NCBI RefSeq assembly: GCF_002419965.1
Contig: NZ_DIHC01000047.1
Span: 1-39,025 of the forward strand
DNA length: 39,025 bases
From: Pseudomonas sp. UBA5706
GTDB lineage: Bacteria; Pseudomonadota; Gammaproteobacteria; Pseudomonadales; Pseudomonadaceae
Reading direction: 5' to 3'
The notes below the pieces were generated by a model. It was not told the DNA's origin and did no database searches. It saw only the letters and a program-made list of their open reading frames with translations. A program made the translations under genes and the position numbers. Shown here one piece after another: positions 1-12,108 of this stretch. Position 1 is the first letter of the stretch; each line of letters begins with the position of its first letter.

Positions 1-22
1 GGTTTTTACCGGACACTAGTGG

Positions 23-109
23 CGCTCTGCGTGGGAATGCAACCCGCGACGCTCCGCGTCGATTTCCACTGGACGCGGAGCGTCGCGGGCTGCGTTACCA
101 CGCGGAGCG
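23..109. repeat. Intergenic inverted repeat, 38-nt arms
   Basis: The arms 23-60 and 72-109 are reverse complements with 4 mismatches in 38 positions around an 11-nt loop. The core GACGCTCCGCGTC is perfect. Sequences of the GTGGGAATGC / GACGCTCCGCGTC type are, from memory, abundant intergenic repeats in fluorescens-group Pseudomonas. There is no ORF or T-tract inside, so it is neither a gene nor a classical terminator. A short direct repeat, GAACGATCAA, follows at 113-122 and 124-133. Confidence 0.75.
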
Positions 110-160
110 TGGGAACGATCAAAGAACGATCAAGGGGCATCTGAGGCAGTAGGGTGCGAT

Positions 161-196
161 AAAAAACCCCGGTTTCTCACGACGCCGGGGCTTTTT
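161..196 (-). terminator. Rho-independent terminator of the cysI operon
   Basis: On the minus strand a GCCCCGG...CCGGGG stem (CCCCGG at 167-172 and CCGGGGC at 185-191 on the plus strand) is followed by a run of six T. It lies about 25 nt past the end of the DUF934 gene. The plus-strand flank also ends in CTTTTT, so it may work in both directions. Confidence 0.8.
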
Positions 197-219
197 ATTG
201 CGCTTGGTTCAGCGTCGAA

Positions 220-714
220 TCAACGACGACGGAACAGCGGCAGTGGCTCGTCGGTAGCAGCCTGATAGGTCACCGAGAAGTCCTTGAGGCTTTCCAGCGC
301 TTCGTACGGGTCTTTATCCGGGCGGATTGCAAAGGCGTCGAACCCGCAACGGTGCAGGTAGAACAACTGGTCGCGCAGCACGTCGCCAATGGCCCGTAGC
401 TCGCCCTTGAAGCCATAGCGGTCACGCAGCAGGCGCGCATTCGAGTAGCTGCGGCCATCGGTAAACGCCGGGAAGTTCAGGGCAATGACCTGAAACTGGT
501 TGGCGTCATCACCGATTTCCTCGGCTTCTTCATCGCTGTCCAGCCACACGCCCAGGCCGCCATCACGGGCCTTGAGGGCATGAGCGTGCTCACGCCACAG
601 AGCGAGCGGCACGATCAAATCATCGCAGTTGGACAGGCCGTCGAGCGTGGTGTCCTTGGGCAGCAGGTGCCAGGTCTCGTCGATGACCTGGTTGTTCTTA
701 ATGATTCGCTGCAT
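220..714 (-). CDS. DUF934 family protein, sulfite reduction partner
   Basis: A 164-residue soluble protein of the DUF934 family. Such genes commonly sit directly after cysI in Pseudomonas and other proteobacteria and are usually described as probable accessory proteins of sulfite reduction; the biochemical role is not established. The family-like core NFPAFTDGRSYSNARLLRDR lies at about residues 80-99, followed by GELRAIGDVLRDQLFYLHRCGF. The ATG at 714-712 has an AGGAG ribosome binding site upstream. This start lies inside the last codons of cysI, a 17-nt overlap, so the two are almost certainly co-transcribed and probably translationally coupled. The family call is strong; the function is inferred from the neighbour. 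Confidence 0.88.
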   Translation of the reverse strand: MQRIIKNNQVIDETWHLLPKDTTLDGLSNCDDLIVPLALWREHAHALKARDGGLGVWLDSDEEAEEIGDDANQFQVIALNFPAFTDGRSYSNARLLRDRYGFKGELRAIGDVLRDQLFYLHRCGFDAFAIRPDKDPYEALESLKDFSVTYQAATDEPLPLFRRR

Positions 715-2356
715 AGACGCGCTCCTTGAAAGGGTCGATGCCGATACGCTGGAACGTGTCGATGAAGCGCTCGTCTTCGTTGCGTTTTTCGACGTAGACG
801 TTGATCAGTTTCTCGATCACATCCGGCATGGCGTCCTGGGCGAACGACGGGCCGAGAATCTTGCCCAGGCTGGCGTCCCGGCTGGCGCTGCCGCCCAGCG
901 AAACCTGATAGAACTCCTCGCCTTTTTTGTCCACGCCCAGAATACCGATATGGCCGACATGGTGGTGCCCGCAGGCGTTCATGCAGCCGGAGATGTTCAG
1001 GTCCAGTTCGCCGATGTCGAACAGGTAGTCCAGGTCGTCGAAACGGCGTTGGATGGATTCGGCGATCGGAATCGACTTGGCGTTTGCCAGGGAGCAGAAA
1101 TCGCCACCCGGGCAGCAGATGATATCGGTCAGCAAGCCAATGTTCGGCGTTGCAAAGCCTTGCTCGCGCAGCTCGCCCCACAGGGTGAACAGCAGGGTCT
1201 GTTCGACATCCGCCAGGATTATGTTCTGCTCATGGGAGGTGCGCAGCTGGCCGAAGCTGTAGCGCTCGGCAAGGTCGGCCATGCCGTCCAGCTGCTTGTC
1301 GGTAACGTCACCCGGCGCCACGCCGGTCGGCTTGAGCGACAGGGTCACCGCGGCATAACCGGGCTTTTTGTGAGCCAGCACGTTGCGCGCGCGCCAGCGG
1401 GCGAAACCGGGGTGTTCCCGGTCCAGCTGCGCCAGTTCTGCGCCGTAATCAGCCAGAGCCTTGTACTCAGGGTCTACGAAGTGTTTGGCGACGCGGTGCA
1501 CTTCGGCGTCGGTGAGGGTGGTCTGGCCGCCACGCAAGTGGGCCATTTCCGCCTCGACCTTTTCGGCGAACACTTCGGGGGTGAGCGCCTTGACCAAAAT
1601 CTTGATCCGCGCCTTGTACTTGTTGTCGCGACGGCCATAGCGGTTGTACACGCGCAGGATGGCATCCAGATAGCTCAACAGGTCCTGCCACGGCAGGAAT
1701 TCATTGATGAATGCGCCGACAACTGGAGTACGACCCAGGCCACCGCCCACCAGAACGCGGAAACCCAGTTCGCCGGCGGCGTTCTTTACCGGCTCAAGGC
1801 CGATGTCATGGACTTCGATGGCGGCGCGGTCGGAGGTAGAGCCGTTGATCGCGATCTTGAACTTGCGTGGCAGGTAAGCGAATTCGGGGTGGAACGTGGT
1901 CCACTGACGCACGATTTCACACCATGGGCGCGGGTCAACCAGCTCGTCGGCCGCGACGCCGGCGAACTGGTCCGTGGTGACGTTGCGCAGGCAGTTACCG
2001 CTGGTCTGGATCGCATGCATCTGCACGGTAGCCAGTTCAGCCAGGATATCGGGGATGTCTTCCAGCGCCGGCCAGTTGAACTGCACATTCTGCCGAGTAC
2101 TGATGTGCGCGTAACCCTTGTCGTAGTCGCGGGCAATCTTCGCCAGCTTGCGGGTCTGGCGGGAGGTCAGCTGGCCGTAGGGCACGGCCACGCGCAGCAT
2201 CGGCGCAAAGCGCTGGATATAGAGGCCGTTTTGCAGGCGAAGCGGGCGGAACTCTTCTTCGCTGAGCTCGCCGGCCAGATAGCGGCGGGTCTGGTCGCGG
2301 AACTGCTTGACGCGGTCCTCGACGATCCGCTGATCGTACTCGTCGTATACGTACAT
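698..2356 (-). CDS. cysI: Sulfite reductase, siroheme haemoprotein (CysI)
   Basis: A 552-residue nitrite/sulfite reductase of the siroheme plus [4Fe-4S] type, which reduces sulfite to sulfide with six electrons in assimilatory sulfur metabolism. The cluster and siroheme ligand cysteines are visible as C415-x5-C421 (CCPGGDFC) and C458-x3-C462 (CMNAC). The siroheme contact region HISTRQNVQFNW lies at about residues 84-95, and the two ferredoxin-like half-repeats typical of the family are present. The length fits the single-chain Pseudomonas enzyme. The ATG at 2356 follows AGGACCACC. The downstream DUF934 gene overlaps it. Nitrite reductase is the main alternative, but the DUF934 partner and the absence of nir genes favour sulfite. 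Confidence 0.93.
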   Translation of the reverse strand: MYVYDEYDQRIVEDRVKQFRDQTRRYLAGELSEEEFRPLRLQNGLYIQRFAPMLRVAVPYGQLTSRQTRKLAKIARDYDKGYAHISTRQNVQFNWPALEDIPDILAELATVQMHAIQTSGNCLRNVTTDQFAGVAADELVDPRPWCEIVRQWTTFHPEFAYLPRKFKIAINGSTSDRAAIEVHDIGLEPVKNAAGELGFRVLVGGGLGRTPVVGAFINEFLPWQDLLSYLDAILRVYNRYGRRDNKYKARIKILVKALTPEVFAEKVEAEMAHLRGGQTTLTDAEVHRVAKHFVDPEYKALADYGAELAQLDREHPGFARWRARNVLAHKKPGYAAVTLSLKPTGVAPGDVTDKQLDGMADLAERYSFGQLRTSHEQNIILADVEQTLLFTLWGELREQGFATPNIGLLTDIICCPGGDFCSLANAKSIPIAESIQRRFDDLDYLFDIGELDLNISGCMNACGHHHVGHIGILGVDKKGEEFYQVSLGGSASRDASLGKILGPSFAQDAMPDVIEKLINVYVEKRNEDERFIDTFQRIGIDPFKERVYAANH

Positions 2357-2686
2357 GGTGGTCCTGTTCTCAGGCGATTCACTGCTGCTTGGACGGCCAA
2401 AAACAGGCGATGCGTTGTCGCGATGATTTCAGGCCGCTAAACAAATCTGCGCGCACGGTCGCACAGCCCCTAAACGGAGCCGGGGGAGGTTACCAGTTTG
2501 GCGATATGCGCAAAAGTGATGTTTGAATATAAGCAAAGAACCAAAGGTGCTAAGCAATTCATCGCCTATTCATAACCACAGTTGTGATAAGGACAATGCT
2601 CGACTTTACTCAGCAGATGACCGGGATTAACCGTCTTCGGTCGATGTCATGTGCCATCACCCATAAGACCGACAAGAGGCGATGCA
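2357..2686. other. Gene-free divergent region before cysI
   Basis: About 330 nt between cysI (minus) and the small plus-strand ORF. It contains the AT-rich candidate cysI promoter and an AAGAGG ribosome binding site at 2674-2679 that serves the small ORF. I see no longer ORF with plausible codon use, no structured RNA and no terminator. Confidence 0.6.
2526..2553 (-). promoter_or_regulatory. Candidate sigma-70 promoter of cysI
   Basis: On the minus strand TTAGCA (2553-2548) and TATATT (2531-2526) are separated by 16 nt, about 170 nt upstream of cysI. The -10 matches 5 of 6 consensus positions and the -35 matches 4 of 6. The surrounding 2500-2580 stretch is clearly AT-richer than the genes, which suits an activator site such as CysB. 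No CysB site can be assigned by eye. Confidence 0.35.
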
Positions 2687-2803
2687 ATGCGTAATCACTA
2701 CCCTAAATCTGCCAAACCCGCCAGCCACGTGGACGCCTGGGCCATTGGCTTTATCGTTATCCTGGTCGCAGGCGCGGCACTGTTCTGGATGCTCCATCAA
2801 TGA
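2687..2803 (+). CDS. Small single-span membrane protein (38 aa)
   Basis: A 38-residue ORF: ATG at 2687, TGA at 2801-2803. It has a polar N-terminus with several positive charges (RNHYPKSAKPASH) and one hydrophobic span of about 20 residues (AWAIGFIVILVAGAALFWML). AAGAGG sits 7 nt before the start. Codons are ordinary for this genome. The shape is that of a small inner-membrane protein; I do not recognise the family. An overlapping ATG (2800) opens only eight codons, so no second small gene follows. metH converges from the other side. A real small gene is more likely than not, on ribosome binding site and hydropathy alone. Confidence 0.55.
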   Translation: MRNHYPKSAKPASHVDAWAIGFIVILVAGAALFWMLHQ

Positions 2804-2964
2804 GCGTATTCACCCTTTGGGTCTAACCCTGGCCATGATGCTCAGCAGCGTCGGGCAATGCCGGCGGTCGGCAATTGCGTCAGCCAGGATGCCCGGAGCT
2901 GGCTGATACAGTCTTTCTCCCGCAGGCCGCCCGCCCGGAGTTCGGACTGCCAGCTGGCTGTCGG

Positions 2965-6675
<3,711 letters not shown>

Positions 6676-6848
6676 TGGCTTACCCGGACGAAGAAAAACT
6701 GAAAAAAGGGTGACGCTTAAAGGAGCGGAATAATAGCAAACCTGTGCGCTTTTAAACCGTGGCGGGATTTGAATGAATTCTGTTCATCTTGATGGCCGGT
6801 CGCCACGGGTAGAATTGGCGGGTTTTTTATTTTCAGGACGCCCGTTCC

Positions 6849-9149
6849 ATGTTGCATCGCTTGTTCGCCATTGCCGTGGCTTTTACGTTTTGCGGTGCAG
6901 CGTTCGCGCAACCGCCTCCTTCGTTACCGGCTATTTCCTATAGCCGTGATATCCAGCCCATCTTCACCGAGAAGTGCGTTGCCTGCCACGCCTGCAACGA
7001 TGCTGCCTGCCAGTTGAACCTGGGCAGCGGCGAGGGTGTGTTGCGCGGCGCCTCCAAAGTGCCGGTGTATCAAGGTGATCGCAGTCAGGCGATTGCACCG
7101 ACACGTATCTTCTACGACGCGCAGGGTCCCGAGGCCTGGCGCAGAAAGGGCTTTTATTCAGTGCTCGACGGCGAGAGTAACCAGGCCGCTTTATTGTCAA
7201 AGATGCTGGAATTCGGTCATCGCACGCCGCTGGTGCCCAACGCAAAACTGCCGGATACCATCGCCCTGGGGCTCAATCGCGAGAACATGTGCCCGATGCC
7301 CCAGGAGTTTCAAGGCTACGCCGCCGCGCATCCTGGCCAGGGCATGCCCTTGGCGGTTACCGGGTTAACCGAGGTCCAGTACGACACTTTGCAGCGCTGG
7401 CTGGCGCAGGGCGCTCCCGTGGAGCAGACGCCGGTGCGGCCCAGCGCAGGTGAGGCCGAGCAGATCGCCGAATGGGAAAGCCTGTTCAACCGCCCTGGTT
7501 CGACCGAGGCATTGGTCGCCCGATGGTTATATGAGCATCTGTTCCTGGCGCATGTTCATTTCACCGGCGGCGAGCAGGGGCATTTCTTTCAGTGGGTGCG
7601 TTCGCGCACACCGAGCGGCCAGCCAGTGGACCTGATCGCCACGCGTCGTCCCGATGACGACCCTGGCACCAGCTTCTATTACCGCCTGATGCCGGTGCAG
7701 GGCGTTATCGTGCACAAGACCCACATCACCTATCCGATGGGTCCGCAGAAGCTGGCGCGGGTCAAGCAACTGTTCTACAGCGGCAACTGGCGCGCCACCG
7801 AACTGCCCGGTTACGGTCCGCCACGCCGGGCTAACCCCTTTGACACGTTCAAGCAAATTCCAGCCGCCGCGCGCTACCAATTCATGCTGGATAATGCCGA
7901 GTATTTCGTGCGCACCTTCATTCGCGGCCCGGTGTGTCGTGGGCAAATCGCCACTGATGTGATTCGCGATCATTTCTGGGCCTTGTTCCAAGAGCCGTCG
8001 CACGATCGCTACATCACCGATCCCGTCTATCGCGGCAAGGCCACGCCATTGCTGGCGATGCCGGGACAAGACGACGATGTCGGAAGTGTGCTTGGCGTCT
8101 GGCGTGGCTACCGCGACAAGCGCAATGAATACGAAGACCTGCGCCGCGACGCCTATTCGCACATGCCGCCGCCCGGATGGGCGACGCTGTGGGCAGGCAA
8201 CGACAACGCCCTGTTGACCATTTTCCGGCACTTCGACAGTGCCACGGTCAACAAGGGGTTGATCGGTGATCTGCCGACCACCGTCTGGCTGTTCGATTAC
8301 CCGCTGCTGGAGCGCACCTATTACCAACTGGTGGTTAATTTCGACGTCTATGGCAATGTCGCCCATCAAGTGCAGACCCGCCTGTATTTCGACCTGATCC
8401 GCAACGGTGCCGAGGTCAATTTTCTGCGCCTGATGCCGGCGGACAAGCGCGACGACATCCTTGGCAGCTGGTATGAAAACGGCGGCAAGGTGAAGATGTG
8501 GCTGGATTATCAGGCGATCGACGACGACACGCCCAGCGGCATCAAACTGGACGAAAGAGACCCCAAGCACGACTTTCAGCGAAAGTTGGTCGAGCGCGCC
8601 GGGACCCTCAATGCTACGCCTGATCCGATCAATCGCTGCAGCGGGGCGTACTGCTCACGGCAGGGCGTAGGGCCTGTGTTCAGTGACGTGGAGCAATCGC
8701 TCAGCCGGCTGGTGTCGCGGCCTGCGGCAGGGTTGCGGGTCATCGACCTGTTGCCCGAAGCGACCATGCTGCGTATTCAGGATGGCAGCGGCAAACGCAT
8801 CGTCTACAGCATGCTGCGCAACCGCGCGCACAGTAACGTGGCGTTCCTGCTGGGTGAGGCTTACCGTTATGAGCCGGGCCTCGATACCCTGACCATCTAC
8901 CCGGGAGTGCTCAGCAGCTACCCGAACTTCATCTTCAACATCCCGGCCAACGAAGTGAGCGAATTCGTCGACGCGATGGAGCAGGCGCACGAGCACAAAG
9001 TGGCGTTCGACAATATCGTCAAGCGTTGGGGTGTGCGGCGTAGCAACCCATTGTTCTGGACCTATTTCCATGATCTGGACCAATACATTCGGGAAACCGA
9101 CCCGCAGGAAGCAGGGGTATTGGATATGAATCGTTATGAGAATTTGTAG
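6849..9149 (+). CDS. cti: Fatty acid cis/trans isomerase, periplasmic
   Basis: A 766-residue protein with an N-terminal Sec signal (about residues 1-20, cleavage near AFA-QPP). It has one c-type haem motif, C43-V-A-C-H47, then further cysteines in CNDAAC. This is the layout of Cti, which converts cis-unsaturated membrane acyl chains to trans in the periplasm. The conversion needs no ATP and quickly rigidifies the membrane during solvent or heat stress in Pseudomonas and Vibrio. The start follows CAGGA. It diverges from metH with about 170 nt between them and stands alone as a transcription unit. The protein is full length with no disruption. Confidence 0.92.
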   Translation: MLHRLFAIAVAFTFCGAAFAQPPPSLPAISYSRDIQPIFTEKCVACHACNDAACQLNLGSGEGVLRGASKVPVYQGDRSQAIAPTRIFYDAQGPEAWRRKGFYSVLDGESNQAALLSKMLEFGHRTPLVPNAKLPDTIALGLNRENMCPMPQEFQGYAAAHPGQGMPLAVTGLTEVQYDTLQRWLAQGAPVEQTPVRPSAGEAEQIAEWESLFNRPGSTEALVARWLYEHLFLAHVHFTGGEQGHFFQWVRSRTPSGQPVDLIATRRPDDDPGTSFYYRLMPVQGVIVHKTHITYPMGPQKLARVKQLFYSGNWRATELPGYGPPRRANPFDTFKQIPAAARYQFMLDNAEYFVRTFIRGPVCRGQIATDVIRDHFWALFQEPSHDRYITDPVYRGKATPLLAMPGQDDDVGSVLGVWRGYRDKRNEYEDLRRDAYSHMPPPGWATLWAGNDNALLTIFRHFDSATVNKGLIGDLPTTVWLFDYPLLERTYYQLVVNFDVYGNVAHQVQTRLYFDLIRNGAEVNFLRLMPADKRDDILGSWYENGGKVKMWLDYQAIDDDTPSGIKLDERDPKHDFQRKLVERAGTLNATPDPINRCSGAYCSRQGVGPVFSDVEQSLSRLVSRPAAGLRVIDLLPEATMLRIQDGSGKRIVYSMLRNRAHSNVAFLLGEAYRYEPGLDTLTIYPGVLSSYPNFIFNIPANEVSEFVDAMEQAHEHKVAFDNIVKRWGVRRSNPLFWTYFHDLDQYIRETDPQEAGVLDMNRYENL

Positions 9150-9479
9150 GCTGTATCAGCAATTGCAGACGATGTATCTGCGGCTTGCCGGCTTGCCGGC
9201 GGCAGCGATTCATGGGCGCCGCCACTGGCAGGCCAAGCTGTTATGACCCTCATCCGGTCAAATTTAATCTTGAAAAAATCAGCTGCAGGTCATGCCCGCA
9301 CACACGGGCCGAAACCGAAAAACCCTGATAAATCATGGCCTGCAGCCATTATACAGCCGGCCGCTCCCAACGAACCTTTGCCCTGAACCTTAGTCGGATC
9401 GTGCATGAGTCTTCCCATCTATCTGGCCTTTGAGAGGTGTCGGAACGTGGGTCATGCACGTGTAGAAAAGAGGTTGCAG
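9150..9479. other. Gene-free region with nested hairpin after cti
   Basis: About 330 nt. At 9282-9294 and 9334-9346 lie 13-nt arms (GCTGCAGGTCATG / CATGGCCTGCAGC, one mismatch) enclosing a smaller GCCCG-CACACA-CGGGC hairpin (9294-9309). There is no T-tract, so it is not an obvious terminator. The rest holds a GC-rich stretch with the TTGCCGGC duplication just after cti and the leader of the acyltransferase. An in-frame upstream start at 9405 has a poor ribosome binding site. Confidence 0.5.
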
Positions 9480-10502
9480 ATGTTGATTTCGGTTCAAGCC
9501 CTGCGGGCGCTCGCCGCGTGGGCCGTTGTATGTCACCACTTCATGCAGATTTTCTTCGACTTCCATCCCACCGGCCCGATCGGCCGGTTCTTCACTGAAA
9601 AAGGCGCCGTTGGCGTCGATATCTTCTTCGTTATCAGCGGTCTGGTCATTTACCTGTCGACGGTGGGCAAGGACATTCCCGCGCGCCACTTCATGCTCAA
9701 TCGCATTATTCGCATCGTGCCGGCTTATTGGCTCTATACGCTGGTCATGGGACTGCTGGTGCTGGTCGCCCACCCGTTGTTGCCGCATCAGGTTGTCGAT
9801 TGGCAGAGCTTCATACTGTCGCTGATGTTCATTCCGTCCGAGAACCCTGGCGGCTATGGGCTCTACCCGACGCTGAACGTGGGCTGGACGCTGAATTATG
9901 AAATGCTGTTCTACGTGCTGTTCTCGATGGTGTTCCTGTTTCAGCAGCGCCTGCGCCCGCTGATTATCGCCGCCGCACTGTTCGCGGTGACCGATGTGCT
10001 GGGGCGTTCCGGGCTGATCAGCCGCTTTTACGCCAACGATATCGTTTATGAGTTTTTGCTTGGCATTGGCGTGGGGGTCATCTATCGCCGTGGCTGGATC
10101 AGCGAGCGCCTGTGGCTGCCGTTACTGGCAATCGGAGGGGCGCTGCTGGCGATCAAGCACCTGCAACCGGATCTGCGCTTCATTCATTGGGGCGTACCCA
10201 GCGCGGTGATCGTGGTGGCGTGTATTTCGCTCGAACCGTACCTGCGCGGCAGCCGCGTTTTGAAAACCATGGGTGATTGTTCATATTCGGTGTACCTGCT
10301 CCACGTCCTTGTGCTGTATGGCGGCTGGCTGGCCACCGAACGCTACGGTCTTAACCCTTACCTGGCGTTTGCCGTGTGTGTGCCGATCATCGCGCTGGGC
10401 GCGTGGTTGAGCTATGAGTGGATCGAGAAAGGACTGTATCGTCGGATGAAGGGCTGGCTGGACGGCCGAAGGGCGCTCAGGGAGCAAGCGGCACTGTCTT
10501 GA
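9480..10502 (+). CDS. Acyltransferase-3 family membrane protein
   Basis: A 340-residue polytopic membrane protein of the acyltransferase-3 (OatA/OafA-like) family. These proteins usually O-acetylate a cell-surface polysaccharide, lipopolysaccharide or another extracytoplasmic glycan. The family signature starts at once: QALRALAAWAVVCHHF (invariant Arg and His), then KGAVGVDIFFVISG. About ten membrane spans follow, ending in the YEWIEKGLYRR tail. The ATG at 9480 is chosen over an upstream in-frame start at 9405 because AAGAGG lies 6 nt before it and the conserved domain begins at residue 5. No sugar-synthesis genes adjoin it, so the acceptor is unknown. Confidence 0.85.
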   Translation: MLISVQALRALAAWAVVCHHFMQIFFDFHPTGPIGRFFTEKGAVGVDIFFVISGLVIYLSTVGKDIPARHFMLNRIIRIVPAYWLYTLVMGLLVLVAHPLLPHQVVDWQSFILSLMFIPSENPGGYGLYPTLNVGWTLNYEMLFYVLFSMVFLFQQRLRPLIIAAALFAVTDVLGRSGLISRFYANDIVYEFLLGIGVGVIYRRGWISERLWLPLLAIGGALLAIKHLQPDLRFIHWGVPSAVIVVACISLEPYLRGSRVLKTMGDCSYSVYLLHVLVLYGGWLATERYGLNPYLAFAVCVPIIALGAWLSYEWIEKGLYRRMKGWLDGRRALREQAALS

Positions 10503-10530
10503 GCATCAGCGGATGCATCGGGCAGCTATT

Positions 10531-10552
10531 ACCTGAGTAGAATACTGGGACT
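10531..10552 (+). promoter_or_regulatory. Candidate IscR type-1-like site and -10 of nfuA
   Basis: ACCTGAGTAGAATACTGGGA resembles the IscR type 1 pattern (about two thirds of positions by eye). It contains TAGAAT (10538-10543), a good -10 element, about 65 nt before nfuA, with no good -35. IscR control of nfuA in P. aeruginosa is recalled from the literature; the site here is inference. Confidence 0.35.
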
Positions 10553-10606
10553 TTGTCAGTTGCTGCGTAATGGCGTAAACTGCGCCCACGTCTGCGAGGA
10601 ATTTTC

Positions 10607-11200
10607 ATGACCGCTATTACTATTACCGATGCCGCCCACGATTACCTGGCCGATCTGCTGCAAAAGCAGAACACCCCTGGCATCGGCATCCGCGTGTTTA
10701 TTACCCAGCCTGGCACCCAATATGCCGAGACTTGCATTGCTTACTGCAAGCCCGGCGAAGAGAAACCTGAAGACAAGGCCATCGGCCTGAAGAGTTTTAC
10801 GGCATGGATCGATTCGTTCAGCGAAGCGTTTCTGGATGACGCCGTGGTTGATTACGCCACCGACCGTATGGGTGGTCAACTGACGATCAAGGCGCCGAAT
10901 GCGAAAGTGCCGATGGTCAATGCCGATAGCCCGATCAACGAGCGTATCAATTATTACCTGCAGACCGAGATCAACCCCGGTCTTGCCAGCCATGGCGGGC
11001 AGGTGACGTTGATCGATGTGGTCGAGGAGGGCGAGGCGAACATCGCAGTGTTGCAGTTTGGCGGTGGTTGCCAAGGCTGCGGGCAGGCTGATGTGACGCT
11101 TAAGGAGGGCATCGAGCGTACGTTGCTTGAGCGTATTCCTGAATTGGCGGGTGTGCGTGATGTGACCGACCATACACAGAAAGAGAACGCTTACTACTAA
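10607..11200 (+). CDS. nfuA: Fe-S biogenesis protein NfuA
   Basis: A 197-residue iron-sulfur carrier. The N-terminal part (about 1-95) is a degenerate A-type scaffold domain, and the C-terminal Nfu domain carries C155-x2-C158 (GGGCQGCGQAD), which bridges a [4Fe-4S] cluster in the dimer and passes it to apo-proteins such as aconitase. Length and order match E. coli NfuA (191 aa). A GAGGA ribosome binding site precedes the ATG. It is a single-gene unit closed by a strong terminator. It would help supply cluster enzymes such as CysI, but no direct link is shown by the sequence. Confidence 0.95.
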   Translation: MTAITITDAAHDYLADLLQKQNTPGIGIRVFITQPGTQYAETCIAYCKPGEEKPEDKAIGLKSFTAWIDSFSEAFLDDAVVDYATDRMGGQLTIKAPNAKVPMVNADSPINERINYYLQTEINPGLASHGGQVTLIDVVEEGEANIAVLQFGGGCQGCGQADVTLKEGIERTLLERIPELAGVRDVTDHTQKENAYY

Positions 11201-11218
11201 GCGGTCCTGGCCTGGATT

Positions 11219-11252
11219 GAAAAGCCCCGATGCGTTCGGGGCTTTTTGTTTT
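11219..11252 (+). terminator. Rho-independent terminator of nfuA
   Basis: The stem AAAGCCCCGA (11221-11230) / TCGGGGCTTT (11236-11245) has a 5-nt loop and is followed by TTTTTG. The stop codon of nfuA is about 20 nt upstream. The minus-strand side also ends in T residues, so it may also terminate the cobM transcript. Confidence 0.9.
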
Positions 11253-11361
11253 CGGGAGCGTTTGAATGTGCAGTTCTGAAATCAGGGCTGGGCAGGTATC
11301 TATGCCGGTGTGGGTTGGGAAGGTTTAAGCGCGGTGGCAGCGACCGCTGGTGTATCGGGCG

Positions 11362-12108
11362 TTAAGGCCTGAACAGGTGCGCATGCCCAGCGCGATATAG
11401 CGATGATTCACTGAATACGTCATTACCCAGCACGCGTCCTACCAATATCAGCGCAGTGCGCCGAAACCCCTTGGCAGCGACCTTTTGTTCAATGTCTGCC
11501 AGCGTCCCGACGACCCAGTCCTGATCCGGCCAGCTGGCGCGATGCACGACGGCGATGGGGCAGTCCTTGCCGTAATGCGGCATCAGCTCGGCGACGATCT
11601 TGCCGAGGTTGTTGACCCCCAGATGAATCGCCATGGTCGCTTGGTGTTGGGCCAACGCCGCCAATTGCTCCCTTACAGGCATGGCGGTTTTGTCGGCGTA
11701 GCGGGTGAGAATGACGCTTTGCGAGATGTCCGGCAGGGTCAGTTCGGTGCCGAGCAACGCGGCACAGGCAGCGGTAGCGGTCACACCGGGGATGATTTCG
11801 AACGGGATGTCGAGTTCACGCAGGCAGCGAATCTGTTCGCCGATAGCACCGTACAGGCTGGGGTCGCCGGAGTGCACGCGTGCGACATCCTGGCCTTGTG
11901 CATGAGCGGATTTCATCAAGGCGATGATCTGCTCCAGGTGCAATTCGGCACTGTTGACCCGTTGAACGGCCTGATGCCCTTCGAGTACCGCTTCGGGGAC
12001 CAGGGAGCCTGCGTAGATGATCACCGGACAGCTGCGGATCAGGCGCTGGCCTTTGACGGTGATCAATTCGGGATCGCCCGGGCCTGCACCGATGAAGTAA
12101 ACCGTCAT
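11362..12108 (-). CDS. cobM: Precorrin-4 C11-methyltransferase (CobM)
   Basis: A 248-residue SAM-dependent methyltransferase of the corrin class that methylates C-11 of precorrin-4 to give precorrin-5 in aerobic B12 synthesis. Motifs seen: GAGPGDPELITVKG at residues 7-20, YAGSLVP, then RVHSGDPSLYGAIGEQ, PGVTATAACAALLG and the C-terminal RTALILVGRVL. The ATG at 12108 overlaps the stop of the preceding gene as ATGA; a longer in-frame extension to 12273 is just read-through of cobE in another frame. It is the last gene of the cbtB-cbtA-cobE-cobM unit. The anaerobic counterpart CbiF is the alternative name; the CobN/CobW context favours the aerobic route. Confidence 0.92.
   Translation of the reverse strand: MTVYFIGAGPGDPELITVKGQRLIRSCPVIIYAGSLVPEAVLEGHQAVQRVNSAELHLEQIIALMKSAHAQGQDVARVHSGDPSLYGAIGEQIRCLRELDIPFEIIPGVTATAACAALLGTELTLPDISQSVILTRYADKTAMPVREQLAALAQHQATMAIHLGVNNLGKIVAELMPHYGKDCPIAVVHRASWPDQDWVVGTLADIEQKVAAKGFRRTALILVGRVLGNDVFSESSLYRAGHAHLFRP

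Noticed and set aside
629..2440. 603-codon plus-strand ORF over cysI
   Set aside because: Antisense shadow of a GC-rich gene; the minus-strand protein has all sulfite reductase motifs and the plus-strand translation resembles nothing.
2800..2826. Second tiny ORF overlapping the small membrane ORF stop (ATGA)
   Set aside because: Only eight codons; a longer hydrophobic continuation would need an unsupported frameshift.
6676..6848. SAH or cobalamin riboswitch in the metH leader
   Set aside because: Searched by eye on the minus strand; none of the conserved aptamer blocks are present in this short leader.
7527..8570. 347-codon minus-strand ORF over cti
   Set aside because: Antisense shadow; cti has a signal peptide and haem motif in the correct frame.
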